This document shows, in pieces, positions 23,299-35,800 of a stretch of DNA of 64,000 nucleotides. The notes under the pieces are model-generated. The model had not been told where the DNA came from, ran no database searches, and saw only the letters and a program-made list of their open reading frames with translations. The DNA comes from Saccharum officinarum (taxonomy: Eukaryota; Streptophyta; Magnoliopsida; Poales; Poaceae), in assembly GCA_020631735.1 (NCBI GenBank), contig CM036179.1, forward strand, positions 25,783,063-25,847,062. The letters are read 5' to 3'. The stretch's first letter is position 1; each line of letters starts with the position of its first letter. The position numbers were made by a program, and so were the translations under genes.

Positions 23299-25496
23299 TT
23301 TGTCGAAGACGCCCCCGCCGGGGGGCCTCGAGGTTTCTTGTGCTCGGTAGCAGCGACGAGCTCGTCGGTCGGGGCCTCGAGCTTGCCCTGCTGGCCTTTT
23401 TTCTTCTTGCTGTTGTTTCTCTTGGGGCCTCGGGTGGAACTCGTGGGATTATCGACCTTCTGCTCCCCCCTTTCTGAGTCGCCGCCAAAGATTGCACCAA
23501 CCGCCTCCTCGCCGGTGGCAAAGTTGGTGACGATGTCCATCAATCCGTTGGCAGTGAGTGGGGTGTTACGGCCCAATTCTCGGACCAACTCCTTATAGGT
23601 GGTGCCGGAGAGGAAGGCCGTAATTACGTCGGAGTCGGTGATGTTGGGGAGCTCGGTACGCTGCCGGGAGAAGCGTCGGAGGTAGTCCCGGAGGGATTCA
23701 TCTGGTTTCTGCTTGCAGCTCCGGAGGTCCCACGAGTTGCCAGGGCGCATGTAGGTCCCCTTGAAATTTCCCTCGAACACCCTCACGAGATCGTCCCAGT
23801 CATGGATCTGCCGAGGTGGGAGATCCTCGAGCCAGGCTCGGGCGGTGTCGGAGAGGAAGAGGGGGAGTTGTCGAATGATGACCCGGTCGTCGGTGGCCCC
23901 GCCCAACTGACACGCCAAGCGGAAATCGGCGAGCCAAAGTTCGGGTTTGGTTTCGCCGTTGTATTTGGTGAGAGTCGTGGGGGGGCGGAACCGAGCCGGG
24001 GGCACCGTCTCACGGATTGCCTTAATGAAGACCCGAGGACCTGGGGGCTCGGGTGAAGGGCTACGATCTTCTGAGCTGTCGTAGCGTCCGCCCCTGTGGA
24101 CGTGGTAGCCTCAAGCCACACCGTCACCGTGCTTGCGCGTGCGGCGCTCGACGATGTTGCCACGGGTGTCTCGAGGCTCGCGGTCGTTGCCGGTGGGCTC
24201 AGGGGCCGGTGCTACCCGGTTTCGCCGGGCAGGCTCGGGGTGAACCGAGGCTTCTCTCTCCTGTCGGGAAGGCTCGAGGATCCGCTCCGAGGCTGCCTCG
24301 CGTCGCCGCGAGGCAGAGCTCTCGGCCTGCTGCATGGCGGCGGTCTCGAGGAGTTCTCGGATTTCATCTCGAGCCCGACGGGCGTCGGGGTTTGATGGCT
24401 CGGGCATATTGCGGAGGAGCATGGTGGCGGCGACGACGTTCTGGCTGGCTCGGGCGAAAACCGGGGGGTCGACCACCCGGTCCTCGTCGATGCGACGATT
24501 GACGTCGCGAGCTCTCTCGTGAGCTCTCCCGCCAAGTGCGTGTTCCGCACGCTCACGCTCGAGGGTTTGTTGGAGTAGATCCAGGTTTTCCCGTTCCTCG
24601 TCAAGCCTGTCCTGCAACTCGCGAATCTGTTCGAGCTGCGCTCCTTGATCCGCAAGGAACTGAGGCTCGTCTCGTTCGGCAGGAGGCTCGACATGAGGTG
24701 GCGTGTGCCTTCCTTCGACTGGCTCTTCGTCCTCTGATTCCGAAGTGCTTTCAACGTCGATGTTGAAGCACTCACGGGTCGGATCATAGGTGTTGTCAGC
24801 CGAGTCGGAGTCAGGAGCGCCAAAGTAGTAATATGACGGGGGAACGTGTGGCCGTTGCCAATTGTCACTGAGGCGGTGACGTAGAGAAGCAGTCACACGG
24901 GGCTCTGTTTTCGGTGTCTCCGTAGAGTCCTGATAATCAGAAGCCGGTGTGGATGCAACGAGGCCCAGAGTGGAGCATAGATGGTGCCCGGGGAGTTCCT
25001 CATAAGCACTCATGCGAGTGTTCACGGAGGATGCGTACACCTGGGCAACCGAGTCTAGCCCAAACGGGAATGGTGATGAAGATGTCGCTGCCCGTGCTGA
25101 AATGGATGCTCTGGACAGTGGTGTCTCACCGGACGGGAGAGCGGCGGGATTTTCCGTCGGCATGTCACCCTCAGCCAAGCTCGTCCTTCCCAAACCTTCC
25201 GAAAGGAGATCTAGGCTGGCGCCTGGCTGGGGGGTGCCGGACCGGGGGACCCCATCGCCCTCCGCGGGGTGAAGACGGTGGCTGTACCGGGCTCGTCGTC
25301 GTCGGGCGGCCCGCGCCTGCCTGGAGCGACGGTGCCGGTGGATTGCTCCCCCGGGCTGGAAGAGCTCGTAGTCCTCGTCGGTTGGGTGCCTGGGCGAAAG
25401 TAGGACCATGTCGTAGCTAGAGCCGAGCGACATGAACTCCAAACTCCCGAACCAGATCACCGTGGCCGACGGGATAGGGCGTTCGGGGTTAGCCAT
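23290..25496 (-). pseudogene. Gypsy (Tat-like) gag
   Basis: The first ATG (25496) lies 42 bases inside the primer site and begins MANPERPIPSATVIWFG. The N-terminal part (to 24111) is charged, with a predicted coiled coil around LEQIRELQDRLDEERENLDLL. After a frame change, 24005-23290 carries the conserved retrotransposon gag core (WLADFRLACQLGG, AWLEDLPPRQIHDWDDL, GNFKGTYMRPG, SLRDYLRRFSRQ). Another frame change separates it from the protease region. An upstream ORF that starts inside the primer site uses a TTG and is not the real start. Confidence 0.85.
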
Positions 25497-25537
25497 CCAG
25501 GAAGAAAGGCGAGAAAGCGACGTTTTCACGCAGCGAT

Positions 25538-25555
25538 CCCCTACCTGGCGCGCCA
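25538..25555 (-). promoter_or_regulatory. Gypsy primer binding site
   Basis: TGGCGCGCCAGGTAGGGG (minus strand) starts two bases inside the LTR end, as expected of a tRNA primer site. The tRNA species was not determined. The identical site occurs at 51257-51274. Confidence 0.75.
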
Positions 25556-25557
25556 AC

Positions 25558-26660
25558 TGTCGGTGTTCGGACCCGAGGGGGTCCTAAACCAACGAGTAAA
25601 TGCTGCGTGTCTCTTTCCTGGATGGTGATGCAAGGAGAACACACGGGGGTTTATCCTGGTTCGGGCAAAAGAAGGCTCTACGTCCAGCAGGGGGAGATGT
25701 TTGTATTTCCTTGCACCGAGATGCTCGTGTAGGGGTTACAAGCATGCGAGAGAGGGTGTCGAGCCCAAGTCTCAAAGAGAAAAGAGGAAAAAGGCGGTTG
25801 CTTGAGATGTCGATCTTCTGTTTTGTGTTTTTCGTTCCGTCTTTTTTCCCCCCTCCGTTGAACCCTGGCCTGCCCTTTTATAGGTTGAGGGGAGGCCAAG
25901 ACGACGGGGAGCCTTGAGGTGATGCTTTGTTGATTCCTGTTGAGTTGACTGTAGCGACGTGCCTTGGGAATGGTCGGCCATCCCTGGACACCCTGACGTT
26001 GTGGGAGACAAGATGGCGAAATGACCCAGAGCGCCATGCCATACCGTCCTTTGAACTAAGTCGAGCGTCGGGGCTGGGTCGAGGCCGGGTCGAGGCCGAA
26101 TGGATAAGGCCGAATCCCCGATATCGCGGAGAACGGGCCTTGTCTTATCCTCCCTCGAGGGTGATTGATGGTGAACAGTGCGCGGTAAGGTGGGTATAGT
26201 GACGGGTTTCACCTCCCATCACGGGATGGGCGGTAAAACAGTGAGACCTGACACGGGTATTGTTTCCACGTCGATCCTGGCCGCAGCCATGCCGGTAGGT
26301 GGTAGTAGGTAACCGCATTGAATTCTATGGCTTTTGTCCTGGGGTAGGCAAAGAAAAGGTGTCGAGGTGCTCGGTCCGGGCTCACGCGAGTCGGAGTTCT
26401 CCCCAGCGGGTGGTCGAGCCTCGCGCGGGTCGGAGCGCTGTCGAAGTACCTTGCGGCACGGGATGGGGCGCGGTCGAGGCGCCCCGTCGAGCGGGCCTCG
26501 TACGAGTCGAAGCCGGGGCGCGGTCGAGGCGCCCCGTCGAGCGGGCCTCGTACGAGTCGGAGCCGGGGCGCGGTCGAGGCGGGCTATCTTTTATTGCGGT
26601 TTCGGTCGTGTTAGTTTTTTGGCGATAGGTGCGGATACCCCCGTACTGTTGGTACCGACA
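25558..26660 (-). repeat. Gypsy 5' LTR (1,103 bp)
   Basis: The minus strand begins TGTCGGTACCAACAGTACGG and ends CCGAACACCGACA, giving TG...CA termini with a 5-6 bp terminal inverted repeat. It is paired with the partial 3' LTR at 13311-14194 and the partial LTR at 50274-51254. It contains a 50 bp GC-rich tandem repeat. Confidence 0.92.
26465..26583. repeat. 50 bp tandem repeat inside Gypsy LTR (about 2.3 units)
   Basis: CGGTCGAGGC recurs at 26471, 26521 and 26571, with near-identical 50 bp units between. The corresponding part of the second copy begins directly at gap 2, so this repeat may have helped break the assembly there. Confidence 0.85.
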
Positions 26661-27390
26661 GTATGGTAGACTAATCATTGTATGTTTGAGATGAAGTAAA
26701 AATTGCATGCTCATTGGATCATGCATGACCGAGTTATAGATTTATTCAGGTTTATGCTTATTAAATAGTTAAAAGTGTGTAAAAATAGAAAATATGTGTT
26801 CTCTATGTAATATTACTATTGTAATATCGTATGAACACTTAACATAATCATGTTGTCACAGAGAAAATTAGACAGAGAACATACATTTTATATTTTTACA
26901 CACTTTTAATTATTTTAAACTATTTAATAAGCATAAACCTGAATAAGTCTATAACTCAGTCATGCACGATCCAATGGGCATGAAATTTTTATTACATCTT
27001 AAGCATACAATGATTAGTCTACCATAAAAATTTCACCACAATAGGCCCACAAAAACTGTAGCTATGAATTAATCATAGAAAAGCATAGATCTAAACCTAG
27101 AGAAAAAATTTGTACTAAATCATACTATACCATATGTTTACTATGTAGATCTACTCATGTGGATTCCAACAAAATTGGATTTTCTATTTTATGATTTTTC
27201 TGCAATTTACTATAATTTTTCAAAGATTCAGTCAAAATAAATATAAAAGAAAAAAAGAAAAACCACCTAGAGAAATAGCCAGGGAGGTCATATGTCCGGT
27301 TTGAAAAGATGGGGAAGAAGTTATGTCCCGGTTTTCTAGTCTGGGAGGAAAAGATGACTTTTGGGATAGTTGAGGAAGGCAAAGTGGACT
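26661..27390. mobile_element. Right part of foldback element: inner stem, loop and right arm
   Basis: Bases 26664-26805 and about 26875-27024 are reverse complements. For example, TGGTAGACTAATCATTGTAT pairs with ATACAATGATTAGTCTACCA. They flank a short AT-rich loop. Bases 27025-27390 are the partner of the left arm at 12830-13310. Without the Gypsy and Tourist insertions the element is about 1.1 kb and almost entirely palindromic. No coding capacity or clear outer target duplication was found. Confidence 0.78.
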
Positions 27391-27939
27391 TGTTCCGAAA
27401 AAAAAACTCGCATGGATAAATGAGGCCCATCGTGATAGGTCAAGGATTAGATCCAATCCAGTCTCTAACCTTAATTCAACCACTCACTTTCGTCACTTCT
27501 TTAGGACTGCATTTGAGCTTCCTGGTTGTAGTTTTGGTCTATCACCCTATAAACCTAAAATATATGGGATTCTTAGTTGTGTAGAGTAGAACAATCCTAA
27601 ATACTGATCAAGTTTGTAGAAAAAAATATTTATGATATCAAGAGAGTTTCATTATATACATTATGAAATGTACTTTTAAAATTTATCTTTTTGATATTTT
27701 AACATGCTAGATGCTAGTAATTACCTCTCATTGTCTCACTACAGCGCGACGCCTCCTTGCATCATGTGGTGTCATTCAATTTCCCTTAGTGTTATGTAGA
27801 GTCGCTTGTTATCACTCAATGTCGTACGACGGTGTCCTTGGTATTAGACGGCACCACTCAATGCATGCCAATAACGTTGTTCGACTCCATGTGAGTTAGT
27901 CACGCTGCTGCCGGTGACATCGGCGGGCACCCTAACAAC
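27391..27939. other. Intergenic, no gene seen
   Basis: AT-rich flank of the foldback element followed by low-coding sequence. No element ends were identified. Confidence 0.5.
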
Positions 27940-28130
27940 CACTCAGGCATGCCGCCATCGGCAACATCACCGGGGCTCGACCACTTAGGCACGCCGTCAT
28001 CAGCAACGCCACTAAGCTTCACTCGAGTTGGTCAGACCACCGTGATAACGTCACTGGAACAACCTAAGTCGGTCATGCCGTCGCCAACGATAACACTAGG
28101 ATCAACCCGGTTCGTTCACGCCCTCATGTA
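27940..28130. repeat. Degenerate ~42 bp tandem repeat
   Basis: Four to five imperfect units share the pattern CACT(C/T)AGGCA(T/C)GCCG(C/T)CATC followed by GCAAC-CACTA-GA/TC. Unit length varies from about 40 to 45 bp. It lies in an otherwise AT-rich area and is not a convincing gene. Confidence 0.55.
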
Positions 28131-30015
28131 AGGACGGAACGGCTCCAAGTAATTTAAGCTTTGATAAAGATTTGTTTGAAGGTATTATAGTATAATTTTT
28201 ATATCTACTAAACCATAACCATTAGAAAGTACTTTCAAATGTGAATCTAGTGACGTCATCTTCGCAAAACAAATTTAGGTCGTAAGGGGCTAACTATTGT
28301 TTGAACATAATGATATTTAGATCTTAAAATGCTTGCGTAGAATGAAATAGAGGGGTGCCTATTATATTGCTTTGTCATCGACTAATTGTTGGTAAAACAT
28401 TTAAAATTTTAACCCTTGAATAATAGGCCACCTTAAGAAATGGGAAGATACTTCACGGCTAAGGGTATCAGGAAGATTTATAACAGACATCGACCTTAAG
28501 TTGGACATCATGCACTCTAAAGCCAACCCCTGCTACTTTTGAGACTAGAGGCGGACTTTAAAAGTGTTTAGTTCTAGGAAGGGTCTAGGATGAGGTGGGA
28601 AGTCTCATCTAGTCCTGGTGTTTGGTTTTGAGACATGTGAGGTAGAACTATCCCTATAAGAGAATATTCCCCTTGAATTCGAGACATCTCTATCCTTCAA
28701 AAACTAACATACCAACTTGTTGGCTCCTGACAGTGTTCAAGTTTGTTTGTGCATACACATCCCCTCTTCTTCCTCTACTTTGCATCTGGGCCCTATCGTG
28801 TGTCCCATGGGCTCTCCAATGGGCTCTAACTAACGAGGGCGGCCGTGGTGGGCTAGGCGCCTAGTCAGGTCAAGGCAGGCAAAGGGTTGTCAGTGGCCAT
28901 GCTGGGCGTGGCCAGCAACCATGTTGGGAGGTGACGGCGATGGTCACATCAGGGCGGCTACAACAAGCCAAGCCACCTAGTTGGACCGGAGCAAGCGGGA
29001 GTGGCATTGGTGGCCACGCGGGGTAGAGGCTGTTGCAGATCTGTTTATGGATGGGTGCTACTCTAGGTAGGAAGAATGAAGAAGAAGGTGAAAAAGAGTG
29101 ACATGCAATCCTCACTTGATGGTTTTCTAATAGATCCAAAATAGCGTCGCATCTTCTCCATCCCTATCCCTTGTACCAAAAACATTCGATCATCTTATCC
29201 CCTCAACCAAACAAAGTAATAGGATCATCCAGACTGTAATGCCACTGTCTTGTCCCATCTTCTGATCAAACCAAACATAACCTACATGGGGCTTGCTTAA
29301 AAAAATAGATATCAATGTTCTTGATCGTCCTCGTTACTCTATCTAGCACCGCTAGCACACCGTTATCCACTCTCGTATCCATCCCAAATCCACAATTCCT
29401 CGACCACTACTTTCCAATTGCACAATGTCTTGCCTCTTCAGCGTTATTTGAATGTTGCATGTCCTCTCTCTTCTTTCCCACTGCCACAACTAACATGGGA
29501 GGAGGGGACAAAGATGTAGAGCTGCATCGTGGTGGCCACCGATGAGGAGGAGGTGCATGATAGTAGTAGTAGCTGGGGACTACATCGAAGGTGTGGTGGC
29601 GCACCTTTCTTTGTGGCCTCGATTTCAAGTGGGGTCAGCCTCATCGCTAGCGCCTTGGCCTCTAGGGTGTCCTTTCTTGTTTTGTCTCCCTCCTAGGCAT
29701 CATAGGACGGGCCCGTGGCAGCAAATAGTGCCCGAGGCAAGCGACTTCATGGCATATGCTAGTCTTCAAGCTTGAGCAATTTGTTCTGGTTTCCACTCAT
29801 GTATTGTCCCATTGCCTGACCACATGTTTTTTTTTTACTTAAGAGCAATTCCCTAATACTTGGAATTTGTTGCAAAACATGGCACCAACGGTTATTAGAA
29901 CCTTCTCTCTGTCCCTCATGATTAATACATACAGTATATAAAAGTCAAATAACATAGAGACATAAGTAAGGAAACTATTTTTTATTCTTTAGATATTGAT
30001 AATTATAATATAAAG

Positions 30016-30018
<3 letters not shown>
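28131..30018. other. Intergenic; possible DNA element around 28570-29285
   Basis: No gene is supported. GTTTAGTTCTAGG/GTGTTTGGTTTTGAG near 28570-28630 and CAAACCAAACATAACC near 29265-29281 look like loosely matching inverted ends. They enclose a GC-richer middle (28790-29080). That could be a transposon with captured sequence, but the ends are too diverged to be sure. ORFs in 29315-29775 show no family signal. Confidence 0.35.

Positions 30019-30089
<71 letters not shown>
30019..30089. repeat. (AT)n microsatellite, about 35 units
   Basis: An uninterrupted AT dinucleotide run of about 70 bp in AT-rich DNA. It is likely to be length-polymorphic. Confidence 0.97.
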
Positions 30090-30090
<1 letters not shown>

Positions 30091-30170
30091 CAAAACCAAA
30101 GAATTTAATAAAAATGTAACCTACATAGAGAATGGACTAGTACTATGATGAGGATTCTTATCATCCTTTC

Positions 30171-30308
30171 GGTATTGTTTGGATGCATGTGTATCCATCT
30201 TAATCCACGTGCGTTGGAGTAGAATAGAATGAAATTTAGTTTAATTTCACTTTACTCCACTTCAACACATCTAGATTGCGATAAATACATATGCATTCAA
30301 ACAAGGCC
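30171..30308. mobile_element. Tourist-like MITE, second copy
   Basis: The ends GGTATTGTTTGGATGCAT and ATGCATTCAAACAAGGCC form a terminal inverted repeat. TTC flanks both sides (30168-30170, 30309-30311), a variant of the usual TTA. It is 138 bp and similar to 12937-13072. Confidence 0.75.
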
Positions 30309-30311
30309 TTC

Positions 30312-31989
30312 GTTTGGTTCCTAGTACCATGTTTTACAACAAAATTGACGTCAAACTGTCAAAGACGCCACATCGTTCTTGCAGGCAGCCGTACTTCCAC
30401 GTAACTCTGAATTTTGTAGCAACCAGTAGCTACCTAATCCTGACATCATGGGGATGCTATGATCGATTCCCCTGATCACAGTTGACCTTCTCTCGTCTCG
30501 ATGCAGCTAGCTAGGGCCCGTCGCATCGCCTCCCCGGCCGGTATATAATAATCATCGCCCGATCCAGATTAGCAAACCACGGCCAATTATCCTGCTGCAT
30601 TTCTTTAATCTTGTGCATGTTTCATCACATGCCCCGACATACCGTCCAAAATTCCTCTTTGTCTCGGCTCACCATGGTCGCCCATCGCAGATTCCGGGCA
30701 AAGTGATTTTTTGGGACTGTGTGGGGGAAGACACCCATGCTAGCTTGGCCCGCCCCGCCCGGGAGAGACGGAGACTGTTGCTCTGTCGCCTTCTAGGGCA
30801 GTAGTATCACTGCTCGAGCATAGGCTCTACTGACCGAGGCCAATCGAGGGGTGGATAAGAGCAGGTATAATAATGAACGTTCAGTCAAGCTAATGTTGAT
30901 GCGGAGAAGAGAAGAGGAGAGAGATGAGAACTTAACTCCCATGCAAATACCAAGCTGGGCATGGAAGCATAGGTATTAGTGGACCCAAGTAGCAAGTGTT
31001 GTAAGAAGAAATAGGAAAGAGAGACACTTTTTAAGACAAATAGGAGACACTTGTATAACTTGGCTCTTATAGCTTGTCTTATAGCCAAGCAACTTGGCTT
31101 TATTATTGACATTGCTCTAACGAGCTAACAGCGAGCGGCTGTTTGGTACTGACTAAACTTTAGACCCCTTCTGGTTCAAAGAGCTACAAGGCATTAAAGC
31201 TACTGAACAAAGACCAAAACGCCCCTAGTCAAACACCTCCTTCGCCATCCCTAACGGCTCCTTCCTTGCGCCGGTTCTAGTACCACAGTTGCTCTGCTGT
31301 GCTTGATCTCACGGCGGACTCCTTTCAGGCAAGCGTGGGATCTCGTGGCGGCGGAGAAATGCTGCGGCGGCCTGAGGCTGGCGCCCCGCAATGTGCAGCA
31401 CGGCTTGAGGCGGGCGCGGCGCAGCGTGCAAACCGGGGGATGAGAGAGAGCCACAACGCTGGATCTCGCAGCCGCACGAGGGAGGAGAGAGGGAGCCGCG
31501 CGACTCGCGAGGGAGGAGAGAGGGAGAGGCATGGGCTGTACTTTTGAGCTTTTAGTCCCTTTAGCCACCCCCAAGAGACTACCGAACTAAACTATTTTAG
31601 TCTCTTGTTTGGTAATTTAAGGACTAAAATAAACTAAAATGGGGGTGGTGGACCACTGTGTAGTCCCATGGAACAAACATGCCCTAAATTTTAGTAGTGT
31701 TTTTTTGTCTAGCCCCAATACAGAAGAAAGAGGAAACATAATTTGTTTTTTTTTTGTCCAAGCGCTATATTACAGGATGGAGGGAGTACAACATCTTATT
31801 GGTTTACCCTCTACACTTTTATATTGCTCGACTGTCTCATACAGTAAATCTGAGCTTCGAGTAATAATTGTGTGCTTACTCTGAAGATAAGGTGAAGCTG
31901 TTTAATCGATCTGTAGAACGGTGCTGGGGCAGAAAATTCTATCGAGCAATGTGATTGGCGTGAGATTGACAGGTAATACTACTGCTATC
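30312..31989. other. Intergenic with diffuse transposon sequence
   Basis: No gene is seen. About 31135-31690 begins with GGCTGTTTGGTACTGACTAAACTTTAG and ends with CTAAACTATTTTAGTCTC...CATGCCCTAAATTTTAG. That looks like an old MITE-type element enclosing a GC-rich segment (31300-31545) which may be captured DNA. ORFs there are short and overlap on both strands. Confidence 0.4.
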
Positions 31990-32228
31990 GCCTTGTTTAG
32001 ATGCACCCCAAAAGTTAGAATTTTTTCACTCTCTCCATCATATCAATCTTTGAACGCATGCATGCAACATTAAATATAGATAAAAAATAACTAATTACAC
32101 AGTTTAGTTGGAAATCACGAGATGAATCTTTTGAGCCTAGTTGGTTCACGATTGGACAATATTTGCCAAATAAGACGAAAGTAATACTATTCATCAGGTT
32201 AGAATTTTTTTGCAATCTAAACAAGCCC
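31990..32228. mobile_element. Grass MITE (GCCTTGTTTAGAT...ATCTAAACAAGCCC)
   Basis: The inverted ends share CTTGTTTAGAT. The interior AACTAATTACACAGTTTAG, AATCACGAGATGAATCTTTT and GAGCCTAGTTGG matches the MITE at 7210-7423. No unambiguous target duplication is visible. Confidence 0.7.
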
Positions 32229-32899
32229 TATATATAAATATAAAATTAAGAATTGGGTTTGGAATGAGTCGATCTCGGGTGTCACTAAGATTGTCCTTAC
32301 GGAATCATTCCCCAAGTTTTTTTTTGCCGAACGCAACGACACGCTGTTTGCTGAGTAAATTAGTCGTACGGTTTCACCTAACACATGTGGAAACGTCCCC
32401 TCGGTGATTCTCCTGCAAGATTCGGGGACAAAGACGTCCTATTCATAATAATTTCATTACCATTATACATGCTTAAGAGATCCGATGGAATATGTACTTT
32501 TAGAGTTGTCTTAAGTGAAAAATCGATAATTTATGTAAGATTCTTTAGCATTATGTAAACCCAATTCCTAACTCTATACTACAAATGCTTAAATACCCAA
32601 AAAGAAAAAAATGATAATTTTGTGGATTGATGTGGAATTTAAACTAACTTCCACACTGATCCACCGAAACACACATGTATTGAGGTGGATACATGGGCAC
32701 CAAATAAGGCCTTAGATGGGTAGATTTACTAATGTCTAGTTATGCATCAACCAAATTGAGCATCTCATATATTCAAAGGTGATGGTGATAAACATTTGTT
32801 AGAACATCTAACTAATCAAAGGCCATATTAATCCTCACAGAATGCGTTAGGAAAAAAATATAAATCTATAAATTGTCATAAAAGCATAAACATTTTACC
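32229..32899. other. Intergenic with half of a Tourist-like MITE
   Basis: About 32620-32713 resembles the right half of the Tourist family seen at 12937 and 30171 (CACATGTATTGAGGTGGATACA...AATAAGGCCTTA). No gene is seen. Confidence 0.4.
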
Positions 32900-35800
32900 A
32901 TCAAATCGGTAGATCTAGCTAGTCATCATTAACAATAATAGTCATTGGATCCATTCCTTTTTTTCTAAAAAGATACCCACCTCTACCATTATGACAAATA
33001 ACGCAACATAATTTTCTAAATCTGCATCTAAATGACCTTCCTCTTTTCCAAATTATAAAGTGACACCTAAATTTTCATATACTCCCTCTTTTCAAAATAT
33101 AAGTTGTTTCAGCTTTTTTAGGTACATAGCCTTTGCTATTCAACTAGATATACGCTATGTCTTGATACATAGAAAAAGCTACATGTGTACATGAAAAAGC
33201 CAAAACGACTTATAATACAGAATTGAGGGAGTATTATTGATATGTGCCATTGTACAGAAAATCAAAATAAGCCATAAAGTTTTGTATAAATTATTGAAAT
33301 CTACCATTATTGAACATGAACTAAAATATCCCATAAATGCACACTACATGACCTTTGCCACTATTTTGAAAGAATAAATAATCATAAAGTATACCTATAT
33401 ATGTAATTCTAAATTACTCACATCTACCACTATTAGTACATAAAAAGCTAATTCAAAGTAAATATACATGTTGTGCTCTGTCATCCACTCACATATATAT
33501 CCCTGTGTGAGAGATATATTTCAACCATTAGCAATCATGAAAAATATTTCCTTCATGAAGCACCTATATAGGTGCAAAGAAAAATCAATTTATAATTAGT
33601 ACATCATGACAGAGTGGATGAGAGATGATAAACCAAAAGGGACGGAAAAAAAGAGTTGGAGCGAGAGACGACCGTGAAACAAGAAGGGTCAGAGCAAGTG
33701 ATAGAATAAGAAAGATGAGAGTGATGGATGATGAACGAAGGGACCGAAGGATAAAAAAAGAAATTTCCATACTTTGATATTAGATATAGAGTATGTGAAG
33801 AAAAAGTTAGTATCAGTGACGCATGCGTACGTAAATGGTCACAATGGCCATCGAAAATTCGTAACACGTTAATTAGTCGACTTTGCGACCTAGTAGACAG
33901 CTAGCTATATTTATTTCTTGAATTGTCTTCTACTTGCTCGGAGGCACTACTAGATCAAAAGATGTATATCTAAAGTGAAACTATGGCGACTAATTTTGTT
34001 TTAGTGTATTTATAAAAAAAAAACTGTAAAATTATGCTCAAATTAACTTGTTAGCTAGCTGCAGAGAAAGCAGAGTAGTACGGCAACTTTACACGGTTTA
34101 TCTCACATGCATGATGGTCGTCCTCGTGCAGCTAGCCATGCATATTGATGATCTCGTTATTGCCACACAAACGGGTGTGGCTTAATTCCTTTTCCTCGAT
34201 CCTGTGCCTGTGCGTGCCTCCCTTGGCTTTTTATTTTTCACCTACATACGCATGGAGGGGCAGCTCTCCCCAAGAATGCCGTGACAACGCAACCACATTC
34301 TGTCCATTCGTGTGTGATCACCATCCCTTTTTCGGAAGCTCTCATGAGGCCGGCTTGGATGCATACCACTTTCTAGGTACCCCTTTACTTGCATGCATCC
34401 CCTAACTTGCCAAACCATAAACAGTCAACGACCAAATTTAAAAGGTTGATTTGATGTCATGAATTCTTATGCTACATATGTTATATATATGTATAAGAAA
34501 ACATATATATGCCCTACCGTATATTTCTTATCGAGCTCAAGATTAAGGTGATGCTTCTTTGCTTATAGAGGCAAAAAGGCTGTAGCTGAATCTCTGTCTC
34601 CACTTCACATCTATCCCGTGCCTTTGCTTGTTTTCGGCTAAATGTGTATGACCAAAAACTTAGCAAATAGTAAGTACTAGCCAAATTTCTGTAGGGATAT
34701 TTAATTTGGGCACAATCCAAACAAAGAAAAAAAGTCCCACACCACTCTCAGATCTATCTATATTATTGCTATCAATATCTGCCTTGCCTCATCCACCTAA
34801 GGCGTCCCCCAACAGTTGACCATCTCACTAGCGAGGAGGAACATCTGTCCAATCAGGAGGAAAGAGAAACAGAAAACTTACCGCACTAGCGAGGTAGCAA
34901 GCACTTAGCTCGAACATTTCTCAAGAATTTTCAAGTATCCGACTTACCTTTTTATCTGACTTTTTATTTTTAATTGTTTTTAGATATCATGTCTGCTGGC
35001 GATTTGCAAAGACTTTTGGGAACGCCCTAATAGAATTTGTACTTTACGGTGCAATATGTTTAAATTCTGGTTTTTGAATTTTGTCACATAAAAGTCCTCT
35101 CTTTGGGATACGTGACCAATTAAGATGCACAATCGTAATGATGAATCCTGAAGAACTTCAAATGGAGCGTTATAAGCAGCATATACAAAATTGAGAAATT
35201 GAAGACAGAGAGAGAGGGGGGGGGGTTTCCAAAGTACTATTTTAGCAGTTTCCCTTCAAATTCATATGCATCCAAGCAGTTCATGGGAAGAATCTATTTT
35301 CATAGTATATGTCCAACAAAAGAAGCATTCATGATCACCTCCATTACCTAGAAATCTATCTATTATCTTAGAATTTTGTCAACACAAAAATCCTTCACAT
35401 TTGCCTCAATGTCTAGAAATTACCATGTTAGTTTGATATAAATAAAAAGCAAATTTACCCACTATTGTGGTTACGAAAATATTATACAAAAATACCATAT
35501 ACCAATATGTATGTTACCCACCCCTTATAAGTAATGCACCACTTACATCATGAAAAAAAAATCGATCTATTAGCTTAGGTATTTTCCAACAAAATAACAT
35601 TTCACTCTCCAGATCAAGAAACTACCACATTATTTGGAGAGAAAAAAGACAAAATTACTCACCATTACCATCGATAGTAACAAAATGTACCCTATATCTA
35701 TTTGTCAATTATGCATCACTGTTATTTTGAAAAAAAAAAACAATCACCTTTGTATTGGACAACAAAAGAAACATCCGCTCTAGACATTAATGGGAAAAAT

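Larger units (their letters stand above)
13311..26660 (-). mobile_element. Ty3/Gypsy (Tat-like) element with nested Copia and gap
   Basis: The element reads on the minus strand: 5' LTR 25558-26660, primer site, gag, protease, reverse transcriptase and the start of RNase H up to 21007. A Copia element inserted there (21006 downward), then comes the 100 N gap, then most of the 3' LTR (13311-14194). Flanking 5-mers TTATG (13306-13310) and GTATG (26661-26665) agree at 4 of 5 bases and fall inside the foldback element, whose empty site is visible at 27018-27025. The rest of RNase H and all of the integrase are absent and must lie in the gap. Confidence 0.9.

Noticed and set aside
25497..25556. Gypsy gag starting at the upstream codon at 25556
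   Set aside because: The codon is TTG inside the tRNA primer site; the first ATG is 25496.
28571..29285. A bounded DNA transposon
   Set aside because: Putative inverted ends are too diverged and no target duplication could be found, so it was described only as a possibility.
34145..34405. 86-codon ORF upstream of the GARP gene
   Set aside because: No domain, no splice partner and not conserved with anything I recognise.
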